From JAGDXZ01 sp049965975 (GTDB lineage Archaea; Micrarchaeota; Micrarchaeia; Micrarchaeales; CABMGC01), in the NCBI GenBank assembly GCA_049965975.1, contig JBMFVN010000042.1, forward strand, positions 1 to 6,214: DNA of 6,214 bases, read 5' to 3'. Shown here in pieces: positions 1 through 5,361 of the stretch (the stretch's first letter is position 1; every line of letters starts with the position of its first letter). The translations under genes and the position numbers were made by a program. The notes under the pieces were generated by a model, which saw only the letters and a list, made by a program, of their open reading frames with translations, was not told the DNA's origin and searched no databases.

Positions 1-22
1 TATGATAGCAATAAATCTTTTC

Positions 23-33
23 CTGATATATTA
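23..33 (+). promoter_or_regulatory. Candidate TATA-like box upstream of the V4R gene
   Basis: The AT-rich stretch CTGATATATTA resembles an archaeal box A. Its centre lies about 32 bp before the ATG at 61, so a start site about 26 bp downstream would give an mRNA with a very short or no leader. No good Shine-Dalgarno sequence sits at normal spacing (only GGAAAAGG at 46-53), which fits. It is a single weak motif near the window edge, so this is a suggestion only. Confidence 0.3.
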
Positions 34-60
34 CCAATTAGGCAAGGAAAAGGCATTTTC

Positions 61-1053
61 ATGAAAAGAACTGCGAAAGCAGCAGCGAGGAGGCGAAGCA
101 AGCTTTTGCCAGCTGCCAAGGCAGCTATATCGCATTCGCAAAAGCCTAAGCTAAAGAAGCAAATTTCGGAAACAGAAGGCGAAAACGAAGCAAGCAAAAG
201 CATAGAGTTGCTGCTTATCAAGCGAATTGCAAGCAGCGAGCATGATTCGTGTAGGCCGATGAATCTTCAAGACCTGGTATATAATTTTACTCCAGAAACA
301 AAGAGATATGCCTACAAGTCAGGATTTGCAACAGGAGAGCTTGCTGCGATCCACTTTCCAGGAGCGCTTACGCTAGAACGCATTCTTGCTGCCGCAGGAT
401 TAGGGAAAGTAATATACTATCCTTTTCCGGATGCAGTTAAGATAACATCAGCAAGGAAAATGCTCTCTTTTTCTTTCGGCACTAACTCGCACATGTTTGA
501 ATCTGGGCTTATTGCAGGATTCTTATCCAAGGAAACAGGCAGGCGTGTTGAAGCTATAGAAACACATTGCATGCTCAACAATTCAAGCTTCTGCCAGTTC
601 GAGGCGTCTCGGCGCATAGACCCATATTTGGGCTTGACCTATATCGGCAGATTCGACAAGCTTTCAGAGCTTCTAGCCGAAGGCATAGACGCCGAGCCTT
701 GCAGTTTCAACAGCGATTACTATCTGATTTCGCTCCTTCCCCTGTTACAAAAACCTTTATTAAATTCAGTTTCCAAGCTTATGTACATACTTGGCAAGCG
801 CCTCGGCGAAGAAAGGCCGGAAGCCAAGTCTGAGATTCCAAAAATACTCAGATACCTTCACATCCCTGGAAATGTTTCAGAAAACATGCATGCCATAAAT
901 TTGCAGTACCCTCACGAACTATCGATGTCTGGCTTTGTGCTCTTGAGCACATTCCTGCTCAGGGGCTATATCGCTACGGCCATGAAATTAAGGAGCAGTT
1001 TGTTGCAGCGCGTTTCAAAAGGCGCTTACATAGTTAGCATAAAAACAGAATAA
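61..1053 (+). CDS. V4R (4-vinyl reductase) domain protein with an uncharacterised C-terminal region
   Basis: This 330-residue soluble protein starts with a basic, low-complexity tail (about residues 1-45). It then carries a V4R domain at about residues 85-182. The diagnostic part is residues 147-181: ESGLIAGFLSKETGRRVEAI, then ETHC, seven residues, CQFE. This matches the V4R pattern of a G-x-x-A-G-hydrophobic helix, a V-E strand and two cysteines (C170, C178). V4R domains are known as small-molecule (hydrocarbon or tetrapyrrole precursor) binding or sensing modules, in some members with metal bound by the cysteines. The last 140 residues are not recognised. Residues 278-328 faintly echo a second V4R-like fold (SGFVLLSTFLLRG) without cysteines, which is speculative. 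There is no obvious DNA-binding or membrane segment. The gene sits 36 bp before secY on the same strand, so the two may be co-transcribed. No substrate can be assigned. Confidence 0.8.
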   Translation: MKRTAKAAARRRSKLLPAAKAAISHSQKPKLKKQISETEGENEASKSIELLLIKRIASSEHDSCRPMNLQDLVYNFTPETKRYAYKSGFATGELAAIHFPGALTLERILAAAGLGKVIYYPFPDAVKITSARKMLSFSFGTNSHMFESGLIAGFLSKETGRRVEAIETHCMLNNSSFCQFEASRRIDPYLGLTYIGRFDKLSELLAEGIDAEPCSFNSDYYLISLLPLLQKPLLNSVSKLMYILGKRLGEERPEAKSEIPKILRYLHIPGNVSENMHAINLQYPHELSMSGFVLLSTFLLRGYIATAMKLRSSLLQRVSKGAYIVSIKTE

Positions 1054-1073
1054 AAATAAAATAAAATAAAAAT
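1051..1073 (+). repeat. A-rich TAAAA short tandem repeat between the V4R gene and secY
   Basis: The stop codon of the V4R gene opens a run of about four to five TAAAA/ATAAAA units on + that leads into the secY ribosome binding site. It is a simple repeat, possibly slippage-prone. It may keep the secY leader unstructured, but nothing shows a specific function. Confidence 0.5.
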
Positions 1074-1074
1074 A

Positions 1075-1083
1075 GAAGGATGA
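1075..1083 (+). promoter_or_regulatory. Ribosome binding site of secY
   Basis: GAAGGATGA lies 6 bases before the ATG at 1090 and resembles a Shine-Dalgarno sequence. It contains an out-of-frame ATG at 1080 that is not the SecY start. The ATG at 1090 gives the normal archaeal SecY N-terminus, so this motif supports that start. Confidence 0.5.
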
Positions 1084-1089
1084 AAAAAC

Positions 1090-2562
1090 ATGACAGACCT
1101 ACATTCGCTTGATCCGATTCTCAAATTTGTGCCAGTAATAAAAAGGCCCAGTGTGCCATTGTCTTTCAGGGAGAAGATGGTGTGGACAGGAATCATAATG
1201 GGCATATTCTTTGTAATGTTCAGCACTCCCGCTCTTGGAGTAAGCATATCTTCCATAAATCAGCCCCTTTTGCAGCTGATTAGTGTTGTATTCGCATCGA
1301 GAATAGGCTACTTGACAACTGTTGGCATAGGGCCAATAGTGATTGCAAGCATAGTGCTTCAGCTTATAATAGGCTCAGGGGTAATAAACGTAGACCTTAA
1401 CGATAACGAGGTCAAGGGAAGGTTCCAGAGCCTTCAGAAGCTTTCTGCAATGGTCATAGCAGTAATAGAAGCGATAGTGTTTGTTAATGCAGGCTATGCT
1501 CCGCTTGCAACGCCTTCTGCTTACGGGCTTGTTGTGGCACAGCTTGCCATAAGTGCGATAATAATAGTCTACCTTGACGAGGCGATGACAAAATACGGGA
1601 TAACCTCTGGCATTAACTTGTTCATAGCAGGCGGCGTGGCATATGCAATAGTTGCCGGCACTCTTACCGTGCTGCTTAGCGAGGCGGGCCAGGCGATTGC
1701 AGCAGGCGGCGCTTCCGCTTTGTCTAACGCTCTGCTCGCCTTCGGGCCTCTTTTTGCTGCAATAGTTGTGTTCATAATAAGCGTCTACGTGTTCAACATA
1801 AAGGTCGAATTGCCAATGGTGTTCTCGCAGTTCAGAGGCGTAGGAGGCAGATTGCCTATTCCTCTGCTTTATGTTAGTGTGCTGCCGGTAATACTTACCT
1901 ACTCTCTCACAGCTTCTCTCACGTTCTGGTTTGCTCTTCTGATCCATGTTACAGGGCCATTTGCAAACCTTGCCCACTTCTTCGCCTACTATCAGATAAT
2001 TCCAACTGCTACTGGTGCCGCTTCGCCTGACCTTGTTGGCGGCCTTGTATACCTGATTTCTCCAAACTTTCCTCTGCCATATTCTACTCAATACGGCGGC
2101 GTCGGAGGCTACGGGGCGTATTTCACCTATCTTGCCTCGCACACAAGCGAGCTCATACTGCCCAATGGAGCCGTGCTTCTTGTTCCTGAATATGTGCATG
2201 TCATAGTGTTCACTATTGTCTTTGTTCTGCTGTCTATATTGTTTGGAAAATTCTGGATAGAGATGACCGGGCAGAGCCCCAAGGCTGTTGCGGAGCAGCT
2301 TCAGGATTACGGCTGGCAAATACCAGGGTTTAGGAGGGATCCAAGAGTAGTCGAAAACCTGCTTAACAAGTACATACCTACGATAACAGTACTCGGCAGT
2401 GTAATAGTCGCGTTGCTAGCGGTGTTCGCAACCCTGCTCGGTGCAGTAGGCACAGGAGTAGGAATTCTGCTTACAGTAGGCATAATGTACATGATATACC
2501 AGCAGATGGAGCAGGAGCACGCGCTTGACGCGTATCCGAAGATAAACAAGCTTCTTTCATAA
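1090..2562 (+). CDS. secY: Preprotein translocase subunit SecY (Sec61 alpha), enlarged outer loop
   Basis: SecY is the pore-forming subunit of the SecYE-beta translocon, which exports unfolded proteins and inserts membrane proteins. The 490-residue protein matches archaeal SecY along its whole length. Matching segments are an N-terminal amphipathic stretch with FREKMVWTGI (26-35), FASRIGYLTTVGIGPIVIAS (68-87), GSGVINVDL (95-103), VYLDEAMTKYGITSGINLFI (160-179), the cytosolic loop with VELPMVFSQFRGVGGRLPI (239-257) and the C-terminal GFRRDPRVVENLLNKYIPTI (413-432) with GTGVGILLTV (454-463). About ten membrane helices are expected. Methanocaldococcus SecY is about 436 residues; the extra length lies in the outside-facing region between helices 7 and 8 (about 287-365), rich in Gly, Tyr and Pro. 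The gene is not next to ribosomal protein genes here, unlike the common archaeal arrangement after rpl15. Confidence 0.97.
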   Translation: MTDLHSLDPILKFVPVIKRPSVPLSFREKMVWTGIIMGIFFVMFSTPALGVSISSINQPLLQLISVVFASRIGYLTTVGIGPIVIASIVLQLIIGSGVINVDLNDNEVKGRFQSLQKLSAMVIAVIEAIVFVNAGYAPLATPSAYGLVVAQLAISAIIIVYLDEAMTKYGITSGINLFIAGGVAYAIVAGTLTVLLSEAGQAIAAGGASALSNALLAFGPLFAAIVVFIISVYVFNIKVELPMVFSQFRGVGGRLPIPLLYVSVLPVILTYSLTASLTFWFALLIHVTGPFANLAHFFAYYQIIPTATGAASPDLVGGLVYLISPNFPLPYSTQYGGVGGYGAYFTYLASHTSELILPNGAVLLVPEYVHVIVFTIVFVLLSILFGKFWIEMTGQSPKAVAEQLQDYGWQIPGFRRDPRVVENLLNKYIPTITVLGSVIVALLAVFATLLGAVGTGVGILLTVGIMYMIYQQMEQEHALDAYPKINKLLS

Positions 2563-2566
2563 ATCC

Positions 2567-2587
2567 TTTTTTCTTTTCTTTTAATTT
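2567..2587 (+). terminator. Poly-T terminator after secY
   Basis: A T-rich tract (T6-C-T4-C-T4-AA-T3 on +) starts 4 bp after the secY stop codon. Runs of T without a required hairpin are the known intrinsic terminator of archaeal RNA polymerase. It lies between the converging secY and DUF460 genes and would act on + transcripts only; on the minus strand the same bases read as purines. Confidence 0.7.
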
Positions 2588-2603
2588 CTACTTATGCAAA
2601 TTG

Positions 2604-3074
2604 CTATCTAGCCCTGCCGGATTTTTTGTTGTTCAACGCTTCGTATGCTGAGTATCGCTTTGCTATCACAAGCGCCTTTATCCTGTCAGGGTCTGCCCCT
2701 TTCTTGCTCGCAAGCTTATCTACTTGCTTGAGCTTGTTGGCGTATGCGTTATATGCAAGCTTTGCCGCAGCTAGCGCATCGCGCTCATGCAGATTATCTG
2801 TCTTGCCAGCAAGCATTGCCTTCTTTTCTGTGCTGATATCCGTATCTGGTGAAAAAAGCACAGCACCAAAAATCGCAGCAAGCTTCTTTGCTATATCATC
2901 TGGCTTTTCCTTGTCGCTCGCTATTATTACCGGCTCGCCAGTCTCGTTTATCTTGTTGACGAACCAGCTCGTGCTCACGAACCTGCCTGTAAAAAGCTTT
3001 AGCACTTTCGCATTCAGGTCTATGCACGCTATTGCAGCCGTCTTGCCTCCATCAATGCCAACAATTATATGCAT
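2604..3074 (-). CDS. DUF460 family RNase H-like-fold protein (stand-alone domain)
   Basis: The 156-residue product starts at the ATG at 3074. An upstream in-frame ATG at 3104 would add ten residues and overlap the gene before it, while the chosen start places MHIIVGIDGGKT at the N-terminus as expected. Visible signatures are the first strand IVGIDGGKTAAIACIDL (D8), PVIIASD (48-54, D54), the AVLFSP strand with STEKK (71-85), the LHERDALAAAKLAY helix (95-108, D99) and the closing IKALVIAKRYSAYEAL (132-147). This order fits DUF460, a mainly archaeal family of RuvC/YqgF-type RNase H fold with acidic residues at the expected strands. Nuclease activity is plausible but not shown. Many DUF460 proteins are several hundred residues long; this one is only the core domain. 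It begins 4 bp after the thioredoxin-fold gene, so translation is probably coupled. The tail is basic (KKSGRAR). Confidence 0.85.
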   Translation of the reverse strand: MHIIVGIDGGKTAAIACIDLNAKVLKLFTGRFVSTSWFVNKINETGEPVIIASDKEKPDDIAKKLAAIFGAVLFSPDTDISTEKKAMLAGKTDNLHERDALAAAKLAYNAYANKLKQVDKLASKKGADPDRIKALVIAKRYSAYEALNNKKSGRAR

Positions 3075-3078
3075 TAGT

Positions 3079-4113
3079 TCACTTGCACAAAGTAGAGTTT
3101 GCAAAGCAGATTGCCTGCTCTGCCGTTTGAGGTATTGACATGTATTCGCAGTCTACTATTACCGCAGGCGTTGTCGTTATGTTGTAGAACTGCGCAAGCA
3201 GCGCCTGGCTGTTTATCACTTGTTGAGACGTGTTTATGCAAGATGCCAGTGCAGTGTAATTAAGCCCGGATTCGTTAGCTATGTTGTTCAATGCCAGTGC
3301 GCCCATGAAAGAACCTGTGTAGGCAGCATTTAGATTCCTTACAAAGTTTTCAAATCCTGCTTGAGAAGACGCGCAGAAAATGTATTTGCCAAGCAGCTCT
3401 GCATTTACCAAGCCGTACTGCTTAGCAACAGACATAGTGGCTTGGGTATTGAAAATTTTTATCTGAATGCTTATGTTGTTGCCAAACCGTGATTCGAGCT
3501 GCGTTGCGTTCATTAGGCTCTTTACTGAGCCCTGCTCATATGGATCTATGAACCAGTACACCTGCAAAGGCTTTTCTACGTTGCACGCGTATTTGTCAGA
3601 GAGCTTTATTACCCCCTGGTATACCTCGCTGTTGTTCAAAATCTTGCTTGGCGCTGCTGCCTGTATAAGCGGCAGTATCTTTGAAGTGTTGCTGTCGTTA
3701 ACCAGGAAGCCCATTTCAAAAGTGGTGTTTGTTGCAGGGTTTACTGCAGGAATTTCTGCCAGCCACTGCCTACTGCTAGGCAAATATGCTACGCTTGCGT
3801 TCTGGATTTCAGTAACATATGGCAGCACAGAAAGCGAGCTGTTGACATAAGCATAGCTTGCCAGAAATCTTTGCAGCGAAGCTAGCACCTGTGTGCTGTT
3901 GTGGATGGGCTTTGCAGTCGTGTTTGCAACTACCTTTATTGCGGGCTTCTGGTAAGAAACCACCAGAAGAAGCGCGATGAGAAGAGCCACTACTATTATC
4001 AAGGCAACGTGTATGCTGTCTAGGCCGCCAAACCTTCCTATTGGCTTTACCAATATCTTCGGTTCATTCGAATCTGCTTTAACGCTTTTCGCCTTTTTGA
4101 TTTTGTTTTCCAT
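3079..4113 (-). CDS. Membrane-anchored DsbA/thioredoxin-fold protein lacking the CxxC motif
   Basis: The 344-residue protein has a basic cytosolic N-terminus, one membrane helix (about 35-53, no signal peptidase site evident) and a large outer domain. From residue 182 it looks like a DsbA-type thioredoxin fold: strand QVYWFIDP (184-191), an inserted helical region (252-311), then TTTPAVIVDCEY (313-324) with the cis-proline loop (T315-P316) and a final helix. Where DsbA has CxxC after the first strand, this protein has YEQG (192-195), so classical thiol oxidase activity is unlikely. Six cysteines remain (177, 247, 292, 322, 336, 343) and could form structural disulfides. The region resembles in outline the KPL-strand-DP start of YjbH/DsbA-like proteins, by eye only. 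Fifteen N-x-S/T sequons lie in the outer domain. The start codon is 10 nt after the tRNA, leaving no room for a Shine-Dalgarno site. It could be a chaperone or binding protein instead of an oxidoreductase. Confidence 0.78.
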   Translation of the reverse strand: MENKIKKAKSVKADSNEPKILVKPIGRFGGLDSIHVALIIVVALLIALLLVVSYQKPAIKVVANTTAKPIHNSTQVLASLQRFLASYAYVNSSLSVLPYVTEIQNASVAYLPSSRQWLAEIPAVNPATNTTFEMGFLVNDSNTSKILPLIQAAAPSKILNNSEVYQGVIKLSDKYACNVEKPLQVYWFIDPYEQGSVKSLMNATQLESRFGNNISIQIKIFNTQATMSVAKQYGLVNAELLGKYIFCASSQAGFENFVRNLNAAYTGSFMGALALNNIANESGLNYTALASCINTSQQVINSQALLAQFYNITTTPAVIVDCEYMSIPQTAEQAICFANSTLCK

Positions 4114-4123
4114 TTAATCGCCG

Positions 4124-4219
4124 CGGGCCCGGTGGGATTGTCATAAGCTGTTGCTTATTTTGAACCCACGACCTTCGCCTTAGGACGGCGCCGCTCTATC
4201 CAAACTGAGCTACGGGCCC
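4124..4219 (-). tRNA. tRNA-Arg (anticodon CCU) with an intron in the T-loop
   Basis: The minus strand folds as a complete cloverleaf. The acceptor stem is GGGCCCG (4219-4213) pairing with CGGGCCC (4131-4125), with discriminator G at 4124. The D-arm is GCTC/GAGC. The anticodon stem is GCGCC/GGCGA (four pairs plus one G-A mismatch) with loop GTCCTAA, giving anticodon CCU at 4184-4182. The variable loop is AGGTC, and the T-stem is GTGGG (4169-4165) pairing with CCCAC (4136-4132). Between the T-stem arms are 28 nt instead of 7. Removing 21 nt leaves the normal loop TTCAAAT, so the mature tRNA is 75 nt and reads AGG codons. CCA is not encoded. It lies 10 nt before the start codon of the thioredoxin-fold gene and has a TATA-like box at about -26. 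Confidence 0.93.
4138..4158 (-). other. 21-nt tRNA intron in the T-loop
   Basis: The insert contains a perfect 6-bp hairpin, ATAAGC (4158-4153), loop AACA, GCTTAT (4148-4143). Its borders can slide by up to two bases (4158-4138, 4159-4139 or 4160-4140), since all give the same mature loop TTCAAAT; this places the intron at tRNA position 57/58, 58/59 or 59/60. The joint between the hairpin and the T-stem is an internal loop of six bases on each side, not a perfect bulge-helix-bulge. Such a site needs a splicing endonuclease with relaxed specificity, as known for crenarchaeal and ARMAN enzymes. Confidence 0.82.
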
Positions 4220-4240
4220 ACATTAAATATCTGGTTTAAC

Positions 4241-4248
4241 AATTAAAA
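4241..4248 (-). promoter_or_regulatory. Box A (TATA-like) promoter element for the tRNA-Arg transcript
   Basis: On the minus strand TTTTAATT is centred about 25-26 bp before the first base of the tRNA (4219). This is the archaeal TATA-to-start distance, so transcription may begin at or within a few bases of the mature 5' end. The downstream genes 4113-2604 have no other evident promoter and probably depend on it. Confidence 0.5.
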
Positions 4249-4287
4249 GAATTACCTTGATCTCATTGGAGACAGTATCCTGCACTT

Positions 4288-4354
4288 TTACCGCTTGCTC
4301 GGTAACTTTTCACGCTGCATGGCAAGCGAACGATTGAAATACGGCTTGCGCCGT
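4288..4354. repeat. Two perfect hairpins with related loops in the intergenic region
   Basis: The first inverted repeat is TTACCG (4288-4293), loop CTTGCT, CGGTAA (4300-4305), followed by CTTTT. The second is ACGGC (4341-4345), loop TTGC, GCCGT (4350-4354). Both loop regions contain CTTGC, and between them lies GGCAAGCG (4321-4328), complementary to that loop sequence. The rest of 4250-4378 shows no coding signal. It may be a small structured RNA, an operator pair or chance; no known RNA family is recognised. Confidence 0.4.
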
Positions 4355-4416
4355 GCTGTGCAAAATTCTAAAGCGACTTGCGAAAATGGTCTGTTGCCAT
4401 TATGCCTATTTCAGTT

Positions 4417-4452
4417 ATGCTAATGATATATAAAATGCTAATGATATATAAA
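4417..4452 (+). repeat. Perfect 18-bp tandem duplication containing a TATA-like box
   Basis: ATGCTAATGATATATAAA occurs twice head to tail with no mismatch (4417-4434 and 4435-4452). Each copy holds GATATATAAA, a good archaeal box A match. The second box is centred about 30 bp before the GTG at 4480, so start sites near 4456-4476 can be expected. If translated in the transporter frame it would read MLMIYK twice, but it looks more like a duplicated core promoter than coding sequence. Confidence 0.6.
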
Positions 4453-4479
4453 CACAAACTTCGCTTTTTAGGCGATCTT

Positions 4480-5358
4480 GTGCACGCCGGCACCAAAGTT
4501 TATTTTTACCTGCTCTTTAGCTCGCTTTTTTACGGGCTTGGGGCGGTAACCGAATTCATTGTCATAAGGCACGCGCCTTTCGGAGCCAGCCTCTTTTTGT
4601 TTGCTATTGGCGGCTTCCTGTTCCTGCCCCTGTTTCTTAAATTGTCAAATGCCAAGGTAAAGCCTCCAAAACCGATCTACTGGATTTTCAGCGGGATAGC
4701 GTCTCTTGTTGTTTCGGTATTTTTGGTAATCCTGTATCTGGGGTATGCGCGCTTTACCCTTGCAAGCATGTATCCCCTTATAGGCGTGGCGGGGCTTGTC
4801 TTCTTGCTCATCGACACAGTCATATATCACAAAAGGATAAGGTCTGAAAAGCTTCTTTTGTTGTCGTTCGGCGTTTTCCTGGTAACTATCGGTGTATATT
4901 TTGCCGAAATCAAGGACGCGAAGTTCCAAATTCAGACGTTGCCGTTTGTATTGGGCATAGCTGCGCTTTCGGGAGTGGGCTATTACTTGCAATACTACAA
5001 AATTCACAAGTACACGGCCGGATCCAAAGTTTTGCTAGAGCCCGTCTTTCTGCTCTTGTTTGCCCTGCTGTTCTCAATACCTGTTGCAAATGTAGGCCTC
5101 TTTTACGCGTTCCTTGGAGTTTTCAGCGGCGCAATGACGCTTGGCGGCTCCGCCTTCGAACTTGCGGCGGTCAACACGGAAAAGGCCAAGACGACGGAGC
5201 AATACGTAATAAAAAAGAATTTCATTATCAATTTTGAAAATAGCGACATACTGATAGTGCTTGCAGGCAGCATACTCGTTGGTAGCTATTATCCGATAGA
5301 AATATTCGGCGGCATGCTCATAGTCGTCGGGCTTGTGCTCATAGACGCGCTAAAGTAG
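4480..5358 (+). CDS. EamA-like drug/metabolite (DMT) family transporter
   Basis: The product is a ten-helix membrane protein of 292 residues from the chosen start. Helices are at about 8-26, 32-50, 63-83, 88-108, 115-133, 143-162, 174-190, 192-212, 235-255 and 258-274. The order of two five-helix halves and the LASMYPLIGVAGLVFLLID segment (helix 4) resemble DMT/EamA carriers, which move small metabolites across the membrane; the substrate is unknown. The frame is open back to a TTG at 4378, with ATGs at 4402, 4417, 4423, 4435 and 4441. GTG at 4480 is preferred because AGGCGAT (4470-4476) precedes it like a Shine-Dalgarno site, the upstream stretch holds TATA-like repeats, and the family normally starts directly before helix 1. 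A start at one of the ATGs would add 13-26 residues. The second half is less typical (KKNFIINFENSD before helix 9), so a distant DMT relative is likely. Confidence 0.75.
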   Translation: MHAGTKVYFYLLFSSLFYGLGAVTEFIVIRHAPFGASLFLFAIGGFLFLPLFLKLSNAKVKPPKPIYWIFSGIASLVVSVFLVILYLGYARFTLASMYPLIGVAGLVFLLIDTVIYHKRIRSEKLLLLSFGVFLVTIGVYFAEIKDAKFQIQTLPFVLGIAALSGVGYYLQYYKIHKYTAGSKVLLEPVFLLLFALLFSIPVANVGLFYAFLGVFSGAMTLGGSAFELAAVNTEKAKTTEQYVIKKNFIINFENSDILIVLAGSILVGSYYPIEIFGGMLIVVGLVLIDALK

Positions 5359-5361
5359 CGG

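Noticed and set aside
1375..2319. Long open frame on the minus strand opposite secY (314 codons)
   Set aside because: It lies entirely opposite the well-conserved SecY gene, and its product is rich in Tyr, Arg, Cys and His without any recognisable domain, as expected of an antisense shadow.
3075..3104. Upstream ATG at 3104 as the start of the DUF460 gene
   Set aside because: It would overlap the end of the thioredoxin-fold gene and add ten residues before the conserved first strand; ATG at 3074 fits the family and the 4-bp gap.
2626..3138. Open frame of 170 codons on + opposite the DUF460 gene
   Set aside because: The hydrophobic Ser/Ala-rich product is a mirror of the DUF460 codons; the minus-strand reading carries the family motifs.
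3467..3850. Open frame of 127 codons on + opposite the thioredoxin-fold gene
   Set aside because: It is a shadow frame with no domain, no ribosome binding site and no start support, opposite a complete gene.
4124..4219. tRNA gene as the attachment site of an integrated element
   Set aside because: No integrase and no repeated copy of the tRNA 3' end were found in the window.
4645..5007. Open frame of 120 codons on minus opposite the transporter
   Set aside because: The charged Tyr/Arg/Lys-rich product is typical of antisense to a membrane protein gene; no motif seen.
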